The position numbers and the translations under genes are program-made. Source: Karalla daura (taxonomy: Eukaryota; Chordata; Actinopteri; Chaetodontiformes; Leiognathidae). Taken from it: a stretch of DNA of 64,000 nt. This document shows, in pieces, positions 1 through 12,454 of the stretch. The notes beneath the pieces are model-generated. The model searched no databases, had not been told where the DNA came from, and was given only the letters and a program-made list of their open reading frames with translations. Position 1 is the stretch's first letter. Each line of letters starts with the position of its first letter. Location: assembly GCA_029224185.1 (NCBI GenBank), contig CM055196.1, positions 15,488,009 to 15,552,008 of the forward strand. Direction: 5' to 3'.

Positions 1-228
1 CAGCTGTCTTTTTTTTCTCCTTTCTCTCTTTTTCTTTTTTCTTTTGGATTGAGCATTGATTAGTTGTCTTACCCCGCGGTATTGGGAATCCACATAGACT
101 CCATGAACTTCCTCTGAGTGCAGGAAAAAGTAATAAAAAGTGGAAACTCCCCTCTGTCCTTGTGGAGGTGCTGCTCGTCCGGATTCCACGCCGCTTGTGG
201 AGAAGTTGCGCCGAGGAAAAAGACAAAA

Positions 229-290
229 GAGGAGGAGGAGGAGGAGGAGGAGGAGGAGGAGGAGGAGGAGGAGGAGGAGGAGGAGGAGGA
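229..290. repeat. (GAG)n trinucleotide repeat
   Basis: About 62 bp of uninterrupted GAG. It produces poly-Glu, poly-Gly and poly-Ser frames that have no other coding support. Confidence 0.95.
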
Positions 291-460
291 TGGTCTCTGA
301 TCAATAGGCGGAGTCACACCCCGCGACTTTGTGCACAGGGACGTCTTCCCGCTGGCTGCTCTCCCTCACTTTTATTGGCTGTTTCCTGATGACCAGCAAC
401 TTAGTCATGTTTTTATCCGCGCAGACACGTATCACGAGTTTGTGCCCGTATGTGTGTATC

Positions 461-494
<34 letters not shown>

Positions 495-503
495 CGCGTG
501 TGT
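461..503. repeat. (TG)n-(CG)n alternating tract
   Basis: A TG run passes directly into a CG run and back to TG, giving roughly 40 bp of strict purine-pyrimidine alternation. Such tracts can adopt Z-DNA; the CpG part is unusual for a vertebrate microsatellite because CpG mutates quickly. Confidence 0.9.
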
Positions 504-819
504 TCAAGATTTTTCACTTCCCTTTCCGAGTTTTGTTCACAACCCTTATTTCAGGGAGTCCCCATTTGAAAAACAATGATCTGTTATTGCCAGCTCCTGG
601 AGACCTCGGGTCAGATATTGTGTCTTCACTCCCTCTCATCCAGCTGTGAAGTCTTAAGATTAAGATGTTTGTTGTCAGAGTCTGTGAAGGTTCTCGGGCG
701 TCCAGGTCATGGTAGTCTTAGAGAGATAACAAATAATAATAATAATAAAATAAATCGACTTCTGTTCAGTTCTCTGTTGTTTAAGGTGGAGGCTATGAAT
801 CACTGATATCAGGATGATT

Positions 820-1470
820 CCTCAGAGATACTTCAGATACTATTTTACAAGCCCCTTTATGATTCCAGTTTTAGGTGTGTGGGGATTTTTTTATAGGTCT
901 GGCAACTATGTAGGTTTTACTCATGCAGGAGCATATGACTTACTAGAACATTGCAACTTTTGCCCAAACTAATACCCTCAGATGCCATTTTATCCTGGTT
1001 ATAGATGTGAGAATATTCTGCGTAAATATGGCACTATTTCATGCTCATCTGGCAACTGAATGTAAGCTTTACACAGATTGGGTGTATCCGCTGACACAAA
1101 TAATCACGTGACTTCACATTTTTTGGTAAACCATGAAGTCGAGTGACTTTTGCCTGGACTAATACCTTTTTTGTGGGAACATTATACTTGATTTCTGCTC
1201 CATTCTGGCACGATTCCATGATTTATCCCGATTGGGTGTCTTGGCCTGCCACTCACATGAATGGCCATGTGACTTTACATCACTTGCTAAACAACATAGT
1301 TTAGCTCAGTGGTAACTTGAACTGAGCTAATTTAACTCATACTCACACTGGCGATACGTATGTGGAGCACATACACGTTCCGGCTTATAAGTCTGAGCCA
1401 GAGTCAGAGGAGGAACATTGAGGAAAAACCAGCTGAAACTGCCACAGCCGAGTCCTTTCATTTATTTGTG
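820..1470 (+). repeat. Old interspersed repeat related to 60470-60790
   Basis: Segments match the region at 60470-60790 in the same order: a TCAGAT...TATTTTACAAGC block near 835, an ATCTGGCAAC block near 1048, and a block starting GAGCCAGA with a run of GAG/GAA codons near 1395. At 60 kb the last block reads FEPDPEEESD followed by acidic residues. I do not recognise the family; it may be a degraded DNA transposon with a short coding remnant. Confidence 0.4.
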
Positions 1471-1786
1471 TACCTGAATGGACTCGGGGGATGTGGTGCT
1501 TTGCGTTATATCCTGTCTCTACTGAAATTTGCCTGTTCATCTTCCGTTTCAGTTTCCAAAACATATATATGAATGAGGGAATGAAGAGGACATGAAAGAG
1601 TTAAATTAGGGAGTATTTCAACGGGTGGAGTACTGGATCTGGACATGGATGGGTGCTTGCGAGCCAGGCGGGGTGCCAGACCAGGCCGTGTCCCAGAGAT
1701 AAGTAATTTCTCTTCAGATACCTAGAAAAGATTCCAGAGCAACTCAGGTGTAACAGAGTGTGTCTAAATATCAGGCCACACTTCTC

Positions 1787-1830
1787 TGTGAATTTCCCTC
1801 TGGGATTAATAAAGTATTTTTCATTCATTC
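1787..1830 (+). repeat. Retroposon 3' tail (GGGATTAATAAAGTA type)
   Basis: The sequence GAATTTCCCTCTGGGATTAA followed by TAAAGTATTTTTCATTCATT is the end motif of a very common teleost retroposon that typically closes in a simple repeat. A related end, in inverse orientation, adjoins the GAAA tract near 59030. Confidence 0.55.
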
Positions 1831-4800
1831 TGGTTCTTTTAAGTCTCTTTTTTTTGCCCCACCCTGTGCATCCATCAGAATGTGTCACTCACACCATTGA
1901 CGTGCTCTGCGGTGACAAGGATGCCACCTGGTCCCGTCATTAAGTGCAGCCTTATGGCTCTGAGGCCTGTTGTCACATTTGCCACTACAATGACTCCACA
2001 GCAAGTAAGTCAATGAAGGGCTGCTGTTTGTTTGCTTTTTGGTTTGCTATGAATCCGGGGGACAATGTTTGCAAAGCACAAAACGTACGTATGTAGACTT
2101 TACTTACATACTTTACATACTTAATAGCAACTTTCTTTTGACTTTTTTTTTACCTTTCTTAGGTATCTGGCAGCAACGCTAAGGCTACATCCTGATAGGC
2201 TGCACCCAAGACTGCAGGATGAAACAGATACTGAGGGAGAACCAGGAAGGTGTACACTGACATTTCACCAAAAACTTCATCCTGCTGCTGCCTCATAGTC
2301 CATGCCCTCATTTGCAAGTAAATGTAGGCAGACATACACAAATTATTTTGGAGGTGGGGTGGTGGGGTGTTATGGTTTGCAACACAATCATGGTTTATAT
2401 TTCATCTTACACAGATTGAACTGCCATTTCAACACGTGTAATGTATATGTGAGTGAGTATGTGATAAAGTCGTTGGGCCTGCTTACAACTTTGGCCAGGA
2501 ATACACTTGTTATTCAGCAAAGTCAGGTTTTACATTCTAGGTGTCCTGGAGCAGTTTCGTTTCTCTTCCGTGTGCATGAAGAGGACCGAAAACTACGAGT
2601 CAAGCATTCCTTTCAAAGTCCAAAAAAATTGCCCAGTAAGCAAAATGTAATCCCAAAACTGATGATTTTACAGCACTGTTTGGCATGACAGGGCACTTAC
2701 GCTCCAGACTTTTAGGGATGACTTCCACTCTCACATCATTTTGTTAGATGTGACACCATCAAATCCTGGCTTCCTCAAGCTACATTTAAAAAACATAAAT
2801 TCATAACACAACCTGAGTTTAACCACAGATTATGGGGCAGATTTGCTCATCTTTATTTGTTGCATTTTGTTTAAGCACCATAATCTTATTAGTTCACTGC
2901 ATGGACATGAAAATAAAATGACAGGTTTTTTTTTAAATTATTGCCTCAGACATATATGCAGACTTCCTTGAAAAGCCCTCAGTACTTTTATTGGTCATTT
3001 TGGCATGTAGCCCTCCTATCTTCAAGTTTAATATAACTGGATTAACATTTCCAGAACTGTCTCATTGAAATTACCACTGACAACAAGGCTAGAAGAGATG
3101 GCCTGATATGCTGTGTCTGAGCATGAACCATGCATGAACTGGGCCTGAACCCATGGAGTTCCTTGCAAATATCATAAAAGCCCATAGTTTGTAAACCTGA
3201 CACCACTTTTGTCTTGGCAACTTTCCAAAGATTAGACATGAAACATCAAGTTGTCATGAAAACTCGCCATTTTTTGACCTCCTCCTAATGTAGTTAATGG
3301 TTGACTCGAGTTGACCAATGTTAAAAAGTGAGTCAGTCATTACCTCGGACAGACTGTGTTTTCATGCTTCCCCGGCATTACGTAGTATTAGTTAAGTAAG
3401 AGTAATGCGCAGTTGGACAGAAGACTGTAGTGAGATACAGGAAACGTATCATCATTATGAACCTGAATTCTTCCACTTGCTTGCTTGCTGAATGAGTTCA
3501 CTTGGCGCTGTGCTTGCATCATGCCGGTCCCTCTTCACCTGTGAGCTGCAGCCTAATTTGTGTCTCCCGCGGGGCCGCCGTCGTTTAGCCTAGACAAGCT
3601 GGTGGCTTCCATCAGCCCCTGCGGCCTCGCAGGTAAAGAGACACCCGTCAGGGGGTTTGTCTGAGGAGAGGTGGCGGGGGTTTGTTTCCCCCACAGAGTG
3701 CTTTCACTGCTCCCCCATTTCCAGTTACCATGGTATTAAGGCTTCAGGCGAACCAACATAAAGCATCAAGGGGCTGCCTCGCCACCATATGGGTCCAGAA
3801 ACACACATTTTCAGGTCTACAAGACTGATATGATGGACTAGACACAAACAAGCACATGCATTTGATTGAAGGGTGTTAAGAAAGTAAGGAAATTAGAAGC
3901 TGTGAAGCCAAAATGAATATAGGGTAAATCTGATATTGTGTAAATGTGTCTGAAACATTCAAGACAAAGTCTGGGATAAATATAATGTCTCAGGAACATC
4001 TCAAAGCACTTTATTGAAGTGTTAAGTTCATAACTTGACTAATTCTCATTTGGGTTTGTTCATTCTTTTGTGCCTGTAGTTTTCCACTTATGGCATGTTT
4101 TTTTCAGCATGTCCGGGCATGTTCTGCCTACTCTCCCAAAAAAGGGCATCTCGTATCGCCTGAAATTATTGCAGTTATCAAACCTCACTCAAACCTCCCT
4201 ATTTGACGGATTCAAGAGGTGGCTGCTTATCTGCTGCAGCAAAGGCTCCAACCCACCCATGACCTCATCTCAACATGACAAAACCCCTGTGATACATGCT
4301 TTTTCTGCACCCACTGTGCTTTAATCAAGTCTTTGGTTATATTTCATGTCATCACTTTGTCCATGAATAAGATACAAACACTTCCCTGTTTATATCACCC
4401 AGTACTGTATATCAAACCCCAAAGAAGCTGATGTTTTACTTTGTGTAGTATACACTATTGTAGTCTGTATTATAGGGGTGAATAACTTGATGTATAGTGT
4501 CAATAGAGCTAGTAGTAACCTTCTTCTACAGTAATAAAAATTAGAAATTGTGTATAATACTTTCTCTGAAGCTGTAAACTTTATCTCAACCTATTATTTC
4601 TCATCCCAGACCCCAGACCCTTTATAACTACATACAGATATATTATATTATAATATATTTCCCTGGACCTTCATATAAGTGGGGAATGGGGCCAAATGGA
4701 CAGTGAAATTACAATCAATCACTGGCTGCGAGGGCAACGACTTGCTCACTATCTTACTGTATAAATACCGCTGCTGATTATTCTTTTTGTTCAACTCGAC

Positions 4801-6400
4801 TTTATTCCACTTTATTCCAGTGACTCTTCTATCAGACTTATTTATTTAGTTGAGATTTCAATCACAATGGAGACCTGCAGCCAGGGGCAAAAGGTCAGAA
4901 ATTCACCAAACCTTGATTTGCCCAGAGTGGGCCAACCGAGTAAATGATTATACAGGAATGAAGAGACTTTTCTCTTCATGCTGATACTCGCAGACACAAC
5001 AAGCACTGCTCCACTGTATTACTTATCCCCTTTAATGTACAGTAATACAAAGCAAAATGATGCCAGAGGTGGGCTTGTCTGTTGCTGAGGCTATGAGCAT
5101 GGGGATCCACTCTGGTCAGAGAGTCGGTAATAGTCACGGTACAACGACTATGCAGATTTAAGTTTGACCCTTGCACAGTTTCATAAAAATGCTGTTGTTC
5201 CACAGGACCTCTATGAGGTACCGTACAATAGATTTCCATCTTTAAATAACCAACATTCAGCAAATTCTGTACATATAAAATGCAGTTGGTGTAAAATGTG
5301 GGGGAACGAGGGGAACATCCAGTTGTAGAGGAAACTAAAGCAACATAGGCAGAGGAAGGTATTTGCATGTTAGTGCACTTGAATCCACTGAGCAGGGCTT
5401 TTAACCTGAAGTCAACGATCCCTCATCTCAGATGTATTGTAATTATGTTTCATATTGATCAGTGGTGTCATTCCTCTGCTTGAGGTAGCTTAGCAAGATT
5501 CAAGAGTCTTTATAAAATCTGCAATGGGACCTTTGGACCTATGGATTAGGTCATATCCCCCTCCCCAGGTTCAGTCATAGTTCATTCATCTTTAATGGAT
5601 TTGATTTAACTCTATAGATCACTTAATCCAAATTGATTCGTGTGTACATAGGATGCCGTATGATGCCTTTCAGTCTATTGTACATCTTATTTAGAAATTT
5701 AAACCTGTCCATTAAGTTATTTTAACTTCTCAGTGACACAAAACACACCTCAAATACAGGACACCAGCCACCTGTGAGTGAATCCATGAGGTGTTTACCA
5801 CCTCAGGACGTCACTGAGGTGAACTGTGGTGACACAGGGAGCAGAGCAGACGATCTCTCAGGATGTGCTTTCTGATGAAACACCGCTGAACGCTCCCTGA
5901 GGCCAGAAACGACACGTCGAGCCTGGAGACCGCGTGTGCAACAGCCACAAGAAACCCAGGTGTACCTGGACGTGCAGATATATCGACACAGAGGATCAGA
6001 GATCACACTGCCGTATTGTGAATGTGCTCGGTCGCTCTACAGTTGCTTTTCATCCGTGCACAATACAATCATTGAATCTACTCGTGGACCACATGTTAAA
6101 CTGCAGCTAATATTTAACCAGAGCCACAGCAGGTTAACCTACAACAGAATATCGCAGCTCTTTCATGAATGCTCTCCATTGTTTGCCCTTTTTTTCCCCC
6201 TTTCTCTTATATCTCTAGAATTAAGTGTGATAGATAACTACCAAGCTACTTTCCATCTTCTCTGCCATTCAAACATCACAGATACAGATTATAATCCAGT
6301 ATAATAATGGTGTCATGCTCTCAATCATCTCTAAAATAGAAGGAATAGACACTCTTTTTCACTCAGAAACCTAACTAGCAGCATGTTTTTGACAGATTTT

Positions 6401-6443
6401 ACTAGCATTTTAGTAGCATTTTAGTAGCATTTTACTAGCATTG
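6401..6443. repeat. Short 11-bp tandem repeat
   Basis: About four units of AGTAGCATTTT with one or two substitutions in the outer units. Confidence 0.8.
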
Positions 6444-7457
6444 TTTTGTTGCTAAAATATACTGTCGCTGTATGTAGTTTGCCTTCAGGATAATCAATTT
6501 TTACTTATTTTACAGATTCTAACATTATTTCTATTAGAACTGATGGAAATCACAATTGTTTCCGTCACTTTGTTGCGCATCACAAAACAGAGAGGTCTCC
6601 TTGAGGTGAAACTAAAGAAAACTTTTACTAGACTAAGCAGCGCATCCTTGAAGTAAACAGGCTGTTGATAAACAACAAGTGAAAAGCAGCGTGTTTTGTC
6701 TCGAAAAAGCGCCCCCGCTGCATGTGACCGCAGCCTATCTGGCGATGTGAGACTCTATCCACAGTTGTGAGAACACCGTGTTGTTTCCCATGGGACACAC
6801 CTGCGAGCCGCACACTCCTCCGCAGAGCTGTCAAGGCCCCGGCTCCACTCCCTCATGTCGGCGTGGCTGATGTAATGTTCCTCGGGCATCATTAGGAGCC
6901 ACGTGGCAGCCAATCGCAGCAGGACAAGTTATGGCTCAGGGAAGGATGCTTTGTGCTGGCGGAGCCATTCACATCGCTCCATGTGCTGCAGCCTCGACAG
7001 CTCAGGAGAATCAAGGTGTCCGCTTAGTACAATTTCATTGGGTGTGTTCACGGGGTTGTTAAAAGGTTTGTTATGTTTACTTAGGCTTAGGTTAAAAAAG
7101 TCCAGGTGCCATGAAAGAGGATGCCTCTCTGGAGGAGGAGGGAGAGGACCTTTTAAAAGTGAGCCAGATGTTTCATCTCACATTCACAAAGACAATAGAA
7201 CAGTTATTCAGAGGACCTGTTGTAGGATAATCACTCAGAGCAGTAGTGTGGGAGTGTAGGAGGAATGACCGGATATTAAACCAAATTGTAATCAGGTCTT
7301 CGGATATAAAATTGCAATTAACATGAAGTATAAGAGTGTTGACATACCAAGTAAATAAGCAGAAACAATCATTTTTATTGTTTGACTTAACCCTGTAACA
7401 GGTGTTATTGTTTGACTCGATTGTATTACATGAATGTTGATGTTCCACACATGAGAT

Positions 7458-7459
<2 letters not shown>

Positions 7460-7497
<38 letters not shown>
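7460..7497. repeat. (CA)n microsatellite
   Basis: About 38 bp of uninterrupted CA. It lies immediately before the LTR-like element at 7503. Confidence 0.95.
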
Positions 7498-7500
<3 letters not shown>

Positions 7501-7502
7501 TC

Positions 7503-7829
7503 TGTTGGGGTGTTTTACTAAGAAGATCGCTAGGCTTGTTTGGGAACTAATGGGATAACATCTGATTAAAAAACGAGCCCCTGGCAGAAGATGCTTGAAT
7601 AGGAAACATCTCACCAACAAAGACTTTTTAGATAAGGGAAGATGACAATCAGGGACTGATAAAGATAAGACAGTGGGAGGTCTTGACACTCACAAACCGT
7701 ATATAAACCGAGCAGGTCTGGACCAGTATGCAGTCTTGTTCCAGAACAGACTCTGGGTTTATTTCTTGCCTAAAAATAAACTCTAATTTGCATTGAACTT
7801 CAGCTCTCTCCAGGATCTATTTGATTACA
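7503..7829 (+). mobile_element. Possible solo LTR
   Basis: The segment starts TGTTGGGG and ends TTACA, the TG...CA form of retroviral and LTR-retrotransposon termini. It contains a TATATAAA box near 7700 and an AATAAA near 7775 at plausible U3/R spacing. I see no clear target-site duplication; the left side runs into the CA microsatellite, which could have eroded it. No gag or pol remnants are adjacent, so it would be a solo LTR. The limits are uncertain. Confidence 0.35.
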
Positions 7830-8183
7830 TTATTTGACTGTCACTGCAGAAGCAGAACAAGGTTGTGTGTTGTTTGGCCCTTGCCTGCAAAGGCTTTTGG
7901 AGCTTGCCACATAATAATAATTCAATGGAGAGCGAAGGAAATACAAAAAAAAACACAAGCAGCACAACTGGTGGTTGCTAAAGGAGGGTTTCAATCTGTC
8001 AGGGAGGGGGCATGGAAATAACTCGTCACAAGAAACGCTGTCAATGATTCACGACTGATGCGTGCCACTTGGAAGACTCCAAGTTTTTTTTAATAGTGCT
8101 CTAAAACAATAAAAAGTTAATTGTCTTACAGTGACACACTTTTAATGATCGTGCTGATTTGATCAGATTCTGAATTCAGATTC

Positions 8184-8267
8184 TATAACTATAACTATAA
8201 CTATAACTATAACTATAACTATAACTATAACTATAACTATAACTATAACTATAACTGTAACTATAAC
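8184..8267. repeat. (TATAAC)n hexamer satellite
   Basis: About 14 units of a 6-bp repeat, nearly perfect, with one CTG variant unit close to the right end. No spacers are present, so this is not a CRISPR-like array. Confidence 0.95.
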
Positions 8268-9079
8268 CGTTCCTCATCTCTCCAAGACGATGTTCCAGTA
8301 TTTACAGTACATCCGGACTTCTTGACAGACTGAAATCCTGCATCGTAGCATTCCTCCGGCATAGTACAACCACGTCTGCCACCTGGAAGGTTCAGCTTCT
8401 TCTAGTTTATTACACGAGGCTGTGGTGAGACTCTGCTTCCACTCACTTGCCTAAACAAACCATTGTCTGTTTTGACATGGTCTCATCTGTCTCCTCCTGA
8501 CGCAGTCCAGACCGGTATGTTTCACTTTGTTGGGAGATGAAGAGTTTTCACAGACGTAAACATGTTGAACACTCTGTGAACCATGTGTTTTAGCGCTTCT
8601 GACCTTTGGTGCTTTTAGTCATGGCAACAAGCGTGCCGTTAAACACGCCTAGCCCTTTTTGGTGTATATTTAACATTTAAGCCACAACGCTGCCAGTACA
8701 GCAACTGTAAGCTATTGTTATGTTGAAATGAAGCACCTTATGATGGCAGTCTGCTTCATCCGTACTCCATCAGTCAGGCTGAACTTGCGCAGCCCCGGTA
8801 AATCCAGTCTGTCTGAGGACCATGTGGGAAGAGTTTCCTCTGCTTTGTGTCACTTAATTAACCCCCGAGGAGCCTTCATCGCTTCCACTGACACAAACGG
8901 GAGAAACGTTGCTCTCGACGCACAACACTGTCTCTTAATGTGGAGCATAGTGAATGTTTACTCGTCATGTAAAGTGTTTGAAATTCCTCAACTTCTGCTG
9001 ATTTAACCTAGTCTATTTTTTCACAGTGCTTGAGAACACATGAAGAAAATGTTAGGATGAAGTTGAAACAGTTTGCAGT

Positions 9080-9232
9080 TTTATTTTTAATACAGATTTC
9101 TTTCATGTTTTACTCTCGACACAAACAGGATTTATACAACTCTCTAGTCAAGGACAAAATAACTCATTCACTATTTTGAACTCACAGTGAACAGTGAATT
9201 GACAAAGCACATCAATATGCACATTGTTTATT
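9080..9232 (-). terminator. ppcdc: Candidate poly(A) signals of ppcdc
   Basis: Two minus-strand AATAAA hexamers lie at 9232-9227 and 9085-9080, about 220 and 370 nt beyond the ppcdc stop codon. Either could end the transcript; no downstream GU-rich element was evaluated. Confidence 0.35.
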
Positions 9233-9455
9233 TACTGAATCATGTCACGCTATCTTGGGAATTACACAAGGCCACCAAAGTCCATGTTCTCATAAGACTG
9301 GTGAAGGTGCATGTTGCCCTACCCAAACAGGTGCTAGAAACCTGACAGATGATCTCAGAGATGATGTCCAAAAATTATACATATACGTCCACATAACCCC
9401 AACATGGACCTAGCAGAAACAGGTGAAAGCAGCTGTGTAGATTGAGTGTGCAGAG

Positions 9456-12356
9456 CTATGATGTAACACTCTCATTTTGCAGGCAAATCTTTGTGGTGTC
9501 TTCTCTCTGTGCTAAATTTTCTTCAAAACAATGTGATGAGGAAGTTTGCAGCGATGACTCATCTGCCGATGGAAGATACTGTTTGATAACACTTAAAATC
9601 GTTGACACCTCGGCCATGGCCCCTTTTCCTAGAACCAAGTAAAGAAGTGCAGAGTTAGACACACATACCTCTCGTGCATCTGCAGTTTTGCAAACACATG
9701 CCCTTGTGCACTCTCACAGCTCACAGTTCCTAAATCTACTGGTGACTTTCATGATAAAAAAAAAAGCAAACAAAAGTACAGCAGATAAAACTGTGACACA
9801 CTGTAGAGGGAAAGTACATCTTTAAGTCATGATAAACTTGGAAAAGTACTGATCAAAGTACAAATAAGGCCGGTCAAATAGTGATCAATGGAATACCAGC
9901 GTTTATGAAGGACAAAGGACTGCATGTGAAGGGTCATGTAAGATAGAGGTGGCTCTGTGTCTGTGTGTGGAGGTCTAACAGGGAGGACTGTGTGGTGCAT
10001 GTTATTTTACATGCGTGGATGTCCAACAGGATGACATGATGTAAGTGAGGACTGACTCAACGAGTGATCTGTAAATGGTTAAAATGTTTTTGGTGACATT
10101 AAAACGCCTCAGTCTCCTCAGCCAACAGAGCTGCTGTTGTGGCTTTCTGTAGGTGAATGGACAGAGCAGGACTGTGCTCTGTCCACCTCGATGCCCAGAC
10201 ACCTGAACCGCCTCCTCCTGCTCCATCTCCCGACCTTCGATCTATAGCGGAGTCACCAGGTGTCACTCTCCTGCAGAAGCGCAGCTCCTTAGTCTTGTTG
10301 ACGTCAAGCTCTCTACAGTGAGAGTGACAGTGAGAGTCTACCTGTTGCTGGTATGTTGTTAGGCTGGTGGTCCTTCAGGTGAACCACCAAGGCCATGTCA
10401 TCTGTGTACCTGACAGGTGTCATATTGTCCATGTTGCAGGTTATCTTGATTGTTTAGATAGGAAAAAGGAATGGGCGATAAGGCACAACCTTGCGGGACC
10501 CTTGTGTTTATGGTGATGTTAGTGCATCTTTAGCCAATGACTGTTAGATGCTGTGGTCTGATAAGCTGTTCGTGTTGACTGTGTTAGAAGTCGAGGAGAT
10601 ATCCATAAATAAAATTCTAAAACATGAGTGGATATTGTCGACGTTTTTAGTGGACATCTTCCAACCCCTGCTTTACTTTATAGGCAAAATGGAGTGGATC
10701 CAGTCTGTCTGCCACTAAAGGGGCCAGCAGGTCACATACCACCCGTTCCATGCAGAACAAATGTCAAAACCCCTGATCTATAGCCTTTGGGGGTCATAGC
10801 TTTTGTGATATTAGAAAATGGAATAATGAGTCTATTGTCAGAGATGAAGCTCAGTGCTCCAAAACTGAGCAGCTATCACTGTGATTAACATATGCAGAGC
10901 AACTTGAAGTCAAGGAGCGTTTTTTTGTGTTTAATTGATTGCTCTGCAGTGCACAGTGCAGCTGGGATTGTGGAGGCCATTTACAATTGAAAGTCAGGTC
11001 ATGTGTCTGGTGTGGCTCATAAGCTGAATCTGGAGCTCATGGAGTCCTGCAACATGAACATCTTTTCTCAACACAATTGAGAATATGTATTCCTTTATTT
11101 TCAGAACCCTCGTACCATCAGAGATTTCATAAGATTCAGAAATCCCTGAATCTTTGGTAACTGAAGTTGCACTGCCAAGTGAGATGAAATGGGCGTGCAT
11201 GCATGCTGTATTACTGGAAAACATGTCAACTATGGTGACCCTGAGGTGGACTAATTCTCCCAGAAATGTGCAAGAAAAGCAGGAATTGGGGAAAGGACAC
11301 TTTAACCTCCAAATTTATACCAAAATGTTTATAGAACGAGAAGATGTTGGGTGCTGTCCATGTTGTTGGCACCATATATGGAGAAAACTTAAGACATGCG
11401 AAGGAGTGTTGATCACCGAGAGGCAAGCTCTTGAACGCAAAAACATACTCAGGATCACACAAGGAAGAGGATTTCCAAGAAAAAGGTCTTGGCAGAAACC
11501 AGGAACTGTTGCATATCACACAAGACTCAGCTGTCACGCACCAACAGGCAAGGACGAGGATGGAGTCCGATGAGCGGGCCTATCAGAAGAACGGAGTGAC
11601 AGTTGCCATGCCTGCGAGTGTGACACAATCCCTGTATGTAATAAATATGCTGGGCAAGGGAGAGACAGTCAGTCAAACCTCTCGAACTGATAACACTGAT
11701 GAAGTCAGGGAAAGGAAATCTGACCCAGAGCTCTGCGTGTTTATTCACTTTTGCTGTTGCTCTTTTGTATTTCTGAATAAAATTGGAAACCTGAGGCAAG
11801 AGAAATCACCTCTTATTGCTCCATTAAAGAATACGCTGCTTGAAGTCCAACACATACCGCATGGGACCCATGTTAAGCACAAGGCCCGTCCGTCTTCCAA
11901 CGGTGCTTACTGAGAGCTTGAAAGCACACCTTATGACGTGCCAAAAAGCGAACAGGGTTCAAATCCAACCCCGTCCTATGACCGTTTCTTCATTAACAGT
12001 ACTTTGGGGCAAAGGGAAACAACCAGTGAAGAAACTTGAGAGTCTCCAGGTATGGTTGTAAATCTTTTCAGAGACTCACACAGATGTGTGCGCTGCTCAA
12101 GGCAAATGGTGCAACAAGTCATCATGACCTGAGCTGTGTCGGCACGACCAGACAATGAACCCAGACCGCAGTGTCCAGGAAGAGACTATGCATGGAACAT
12201 GAACCATCAGAGTAGAAGACATTTTATGAAGAAACATCTGTTGTATGTACTTTTGTTCCTGTTCCACTACTGTCCAACAGATTACCATGATAGACATCTA
12301 TTCTATTCTGCCACTGTCCAAACTGTCCAACACAGATTGCTGTGATAAACATGATA

Positions 12357-12454
<98 letters not shown>

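Larger units (their letters stand above)
1..9455. other. Gene-poor region downstream of ppcdc
   Basis: I found no exon chain with conserved protein content here on either strand. The open frames present are short and low-complexity or lack any family signature. The stretch holds microsatellites, old interspersed repeats, one LTR-like element and the ppcdc 3' flank, listed separately. Somewhat GC-richer patches near 3540-3660 and 6700-6920 could be regulatory, but nothing in them is diagnostic. Confidence 0.6.

Noticed and set aside
69..389. Several open frames across the GAG tract (poly-Glu, poly-Gly, poly-Ser)
   Set aside because: They come entirely from the microsatellite; no conserved sequence or splice context supports coding.
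3560..3650. GC-rich exon-like stretch ending CGCAG before GTAAAG
   Set aside because: The possible donor and short open frame are isolated; no partner exon or homologous protein could be found.
8184..8267. Regular array that could suggest a CRISPR
   Set aside because: The units are contiguous 6-mers without spacers in a vertebrate genome; it is a simple satellite.
11154..11913. Open frames of 90-160 codons in ppcdc intron 4
   Set aside because: No domain, no splice logic and opposite overlapping frames of similar length; chance frames near a SINE fragment.
11945..12000. tRNA gene
   Set aside because: Only a B-box-like motif is present; no A box or cloverleaf could be formed, which fits a SINE.
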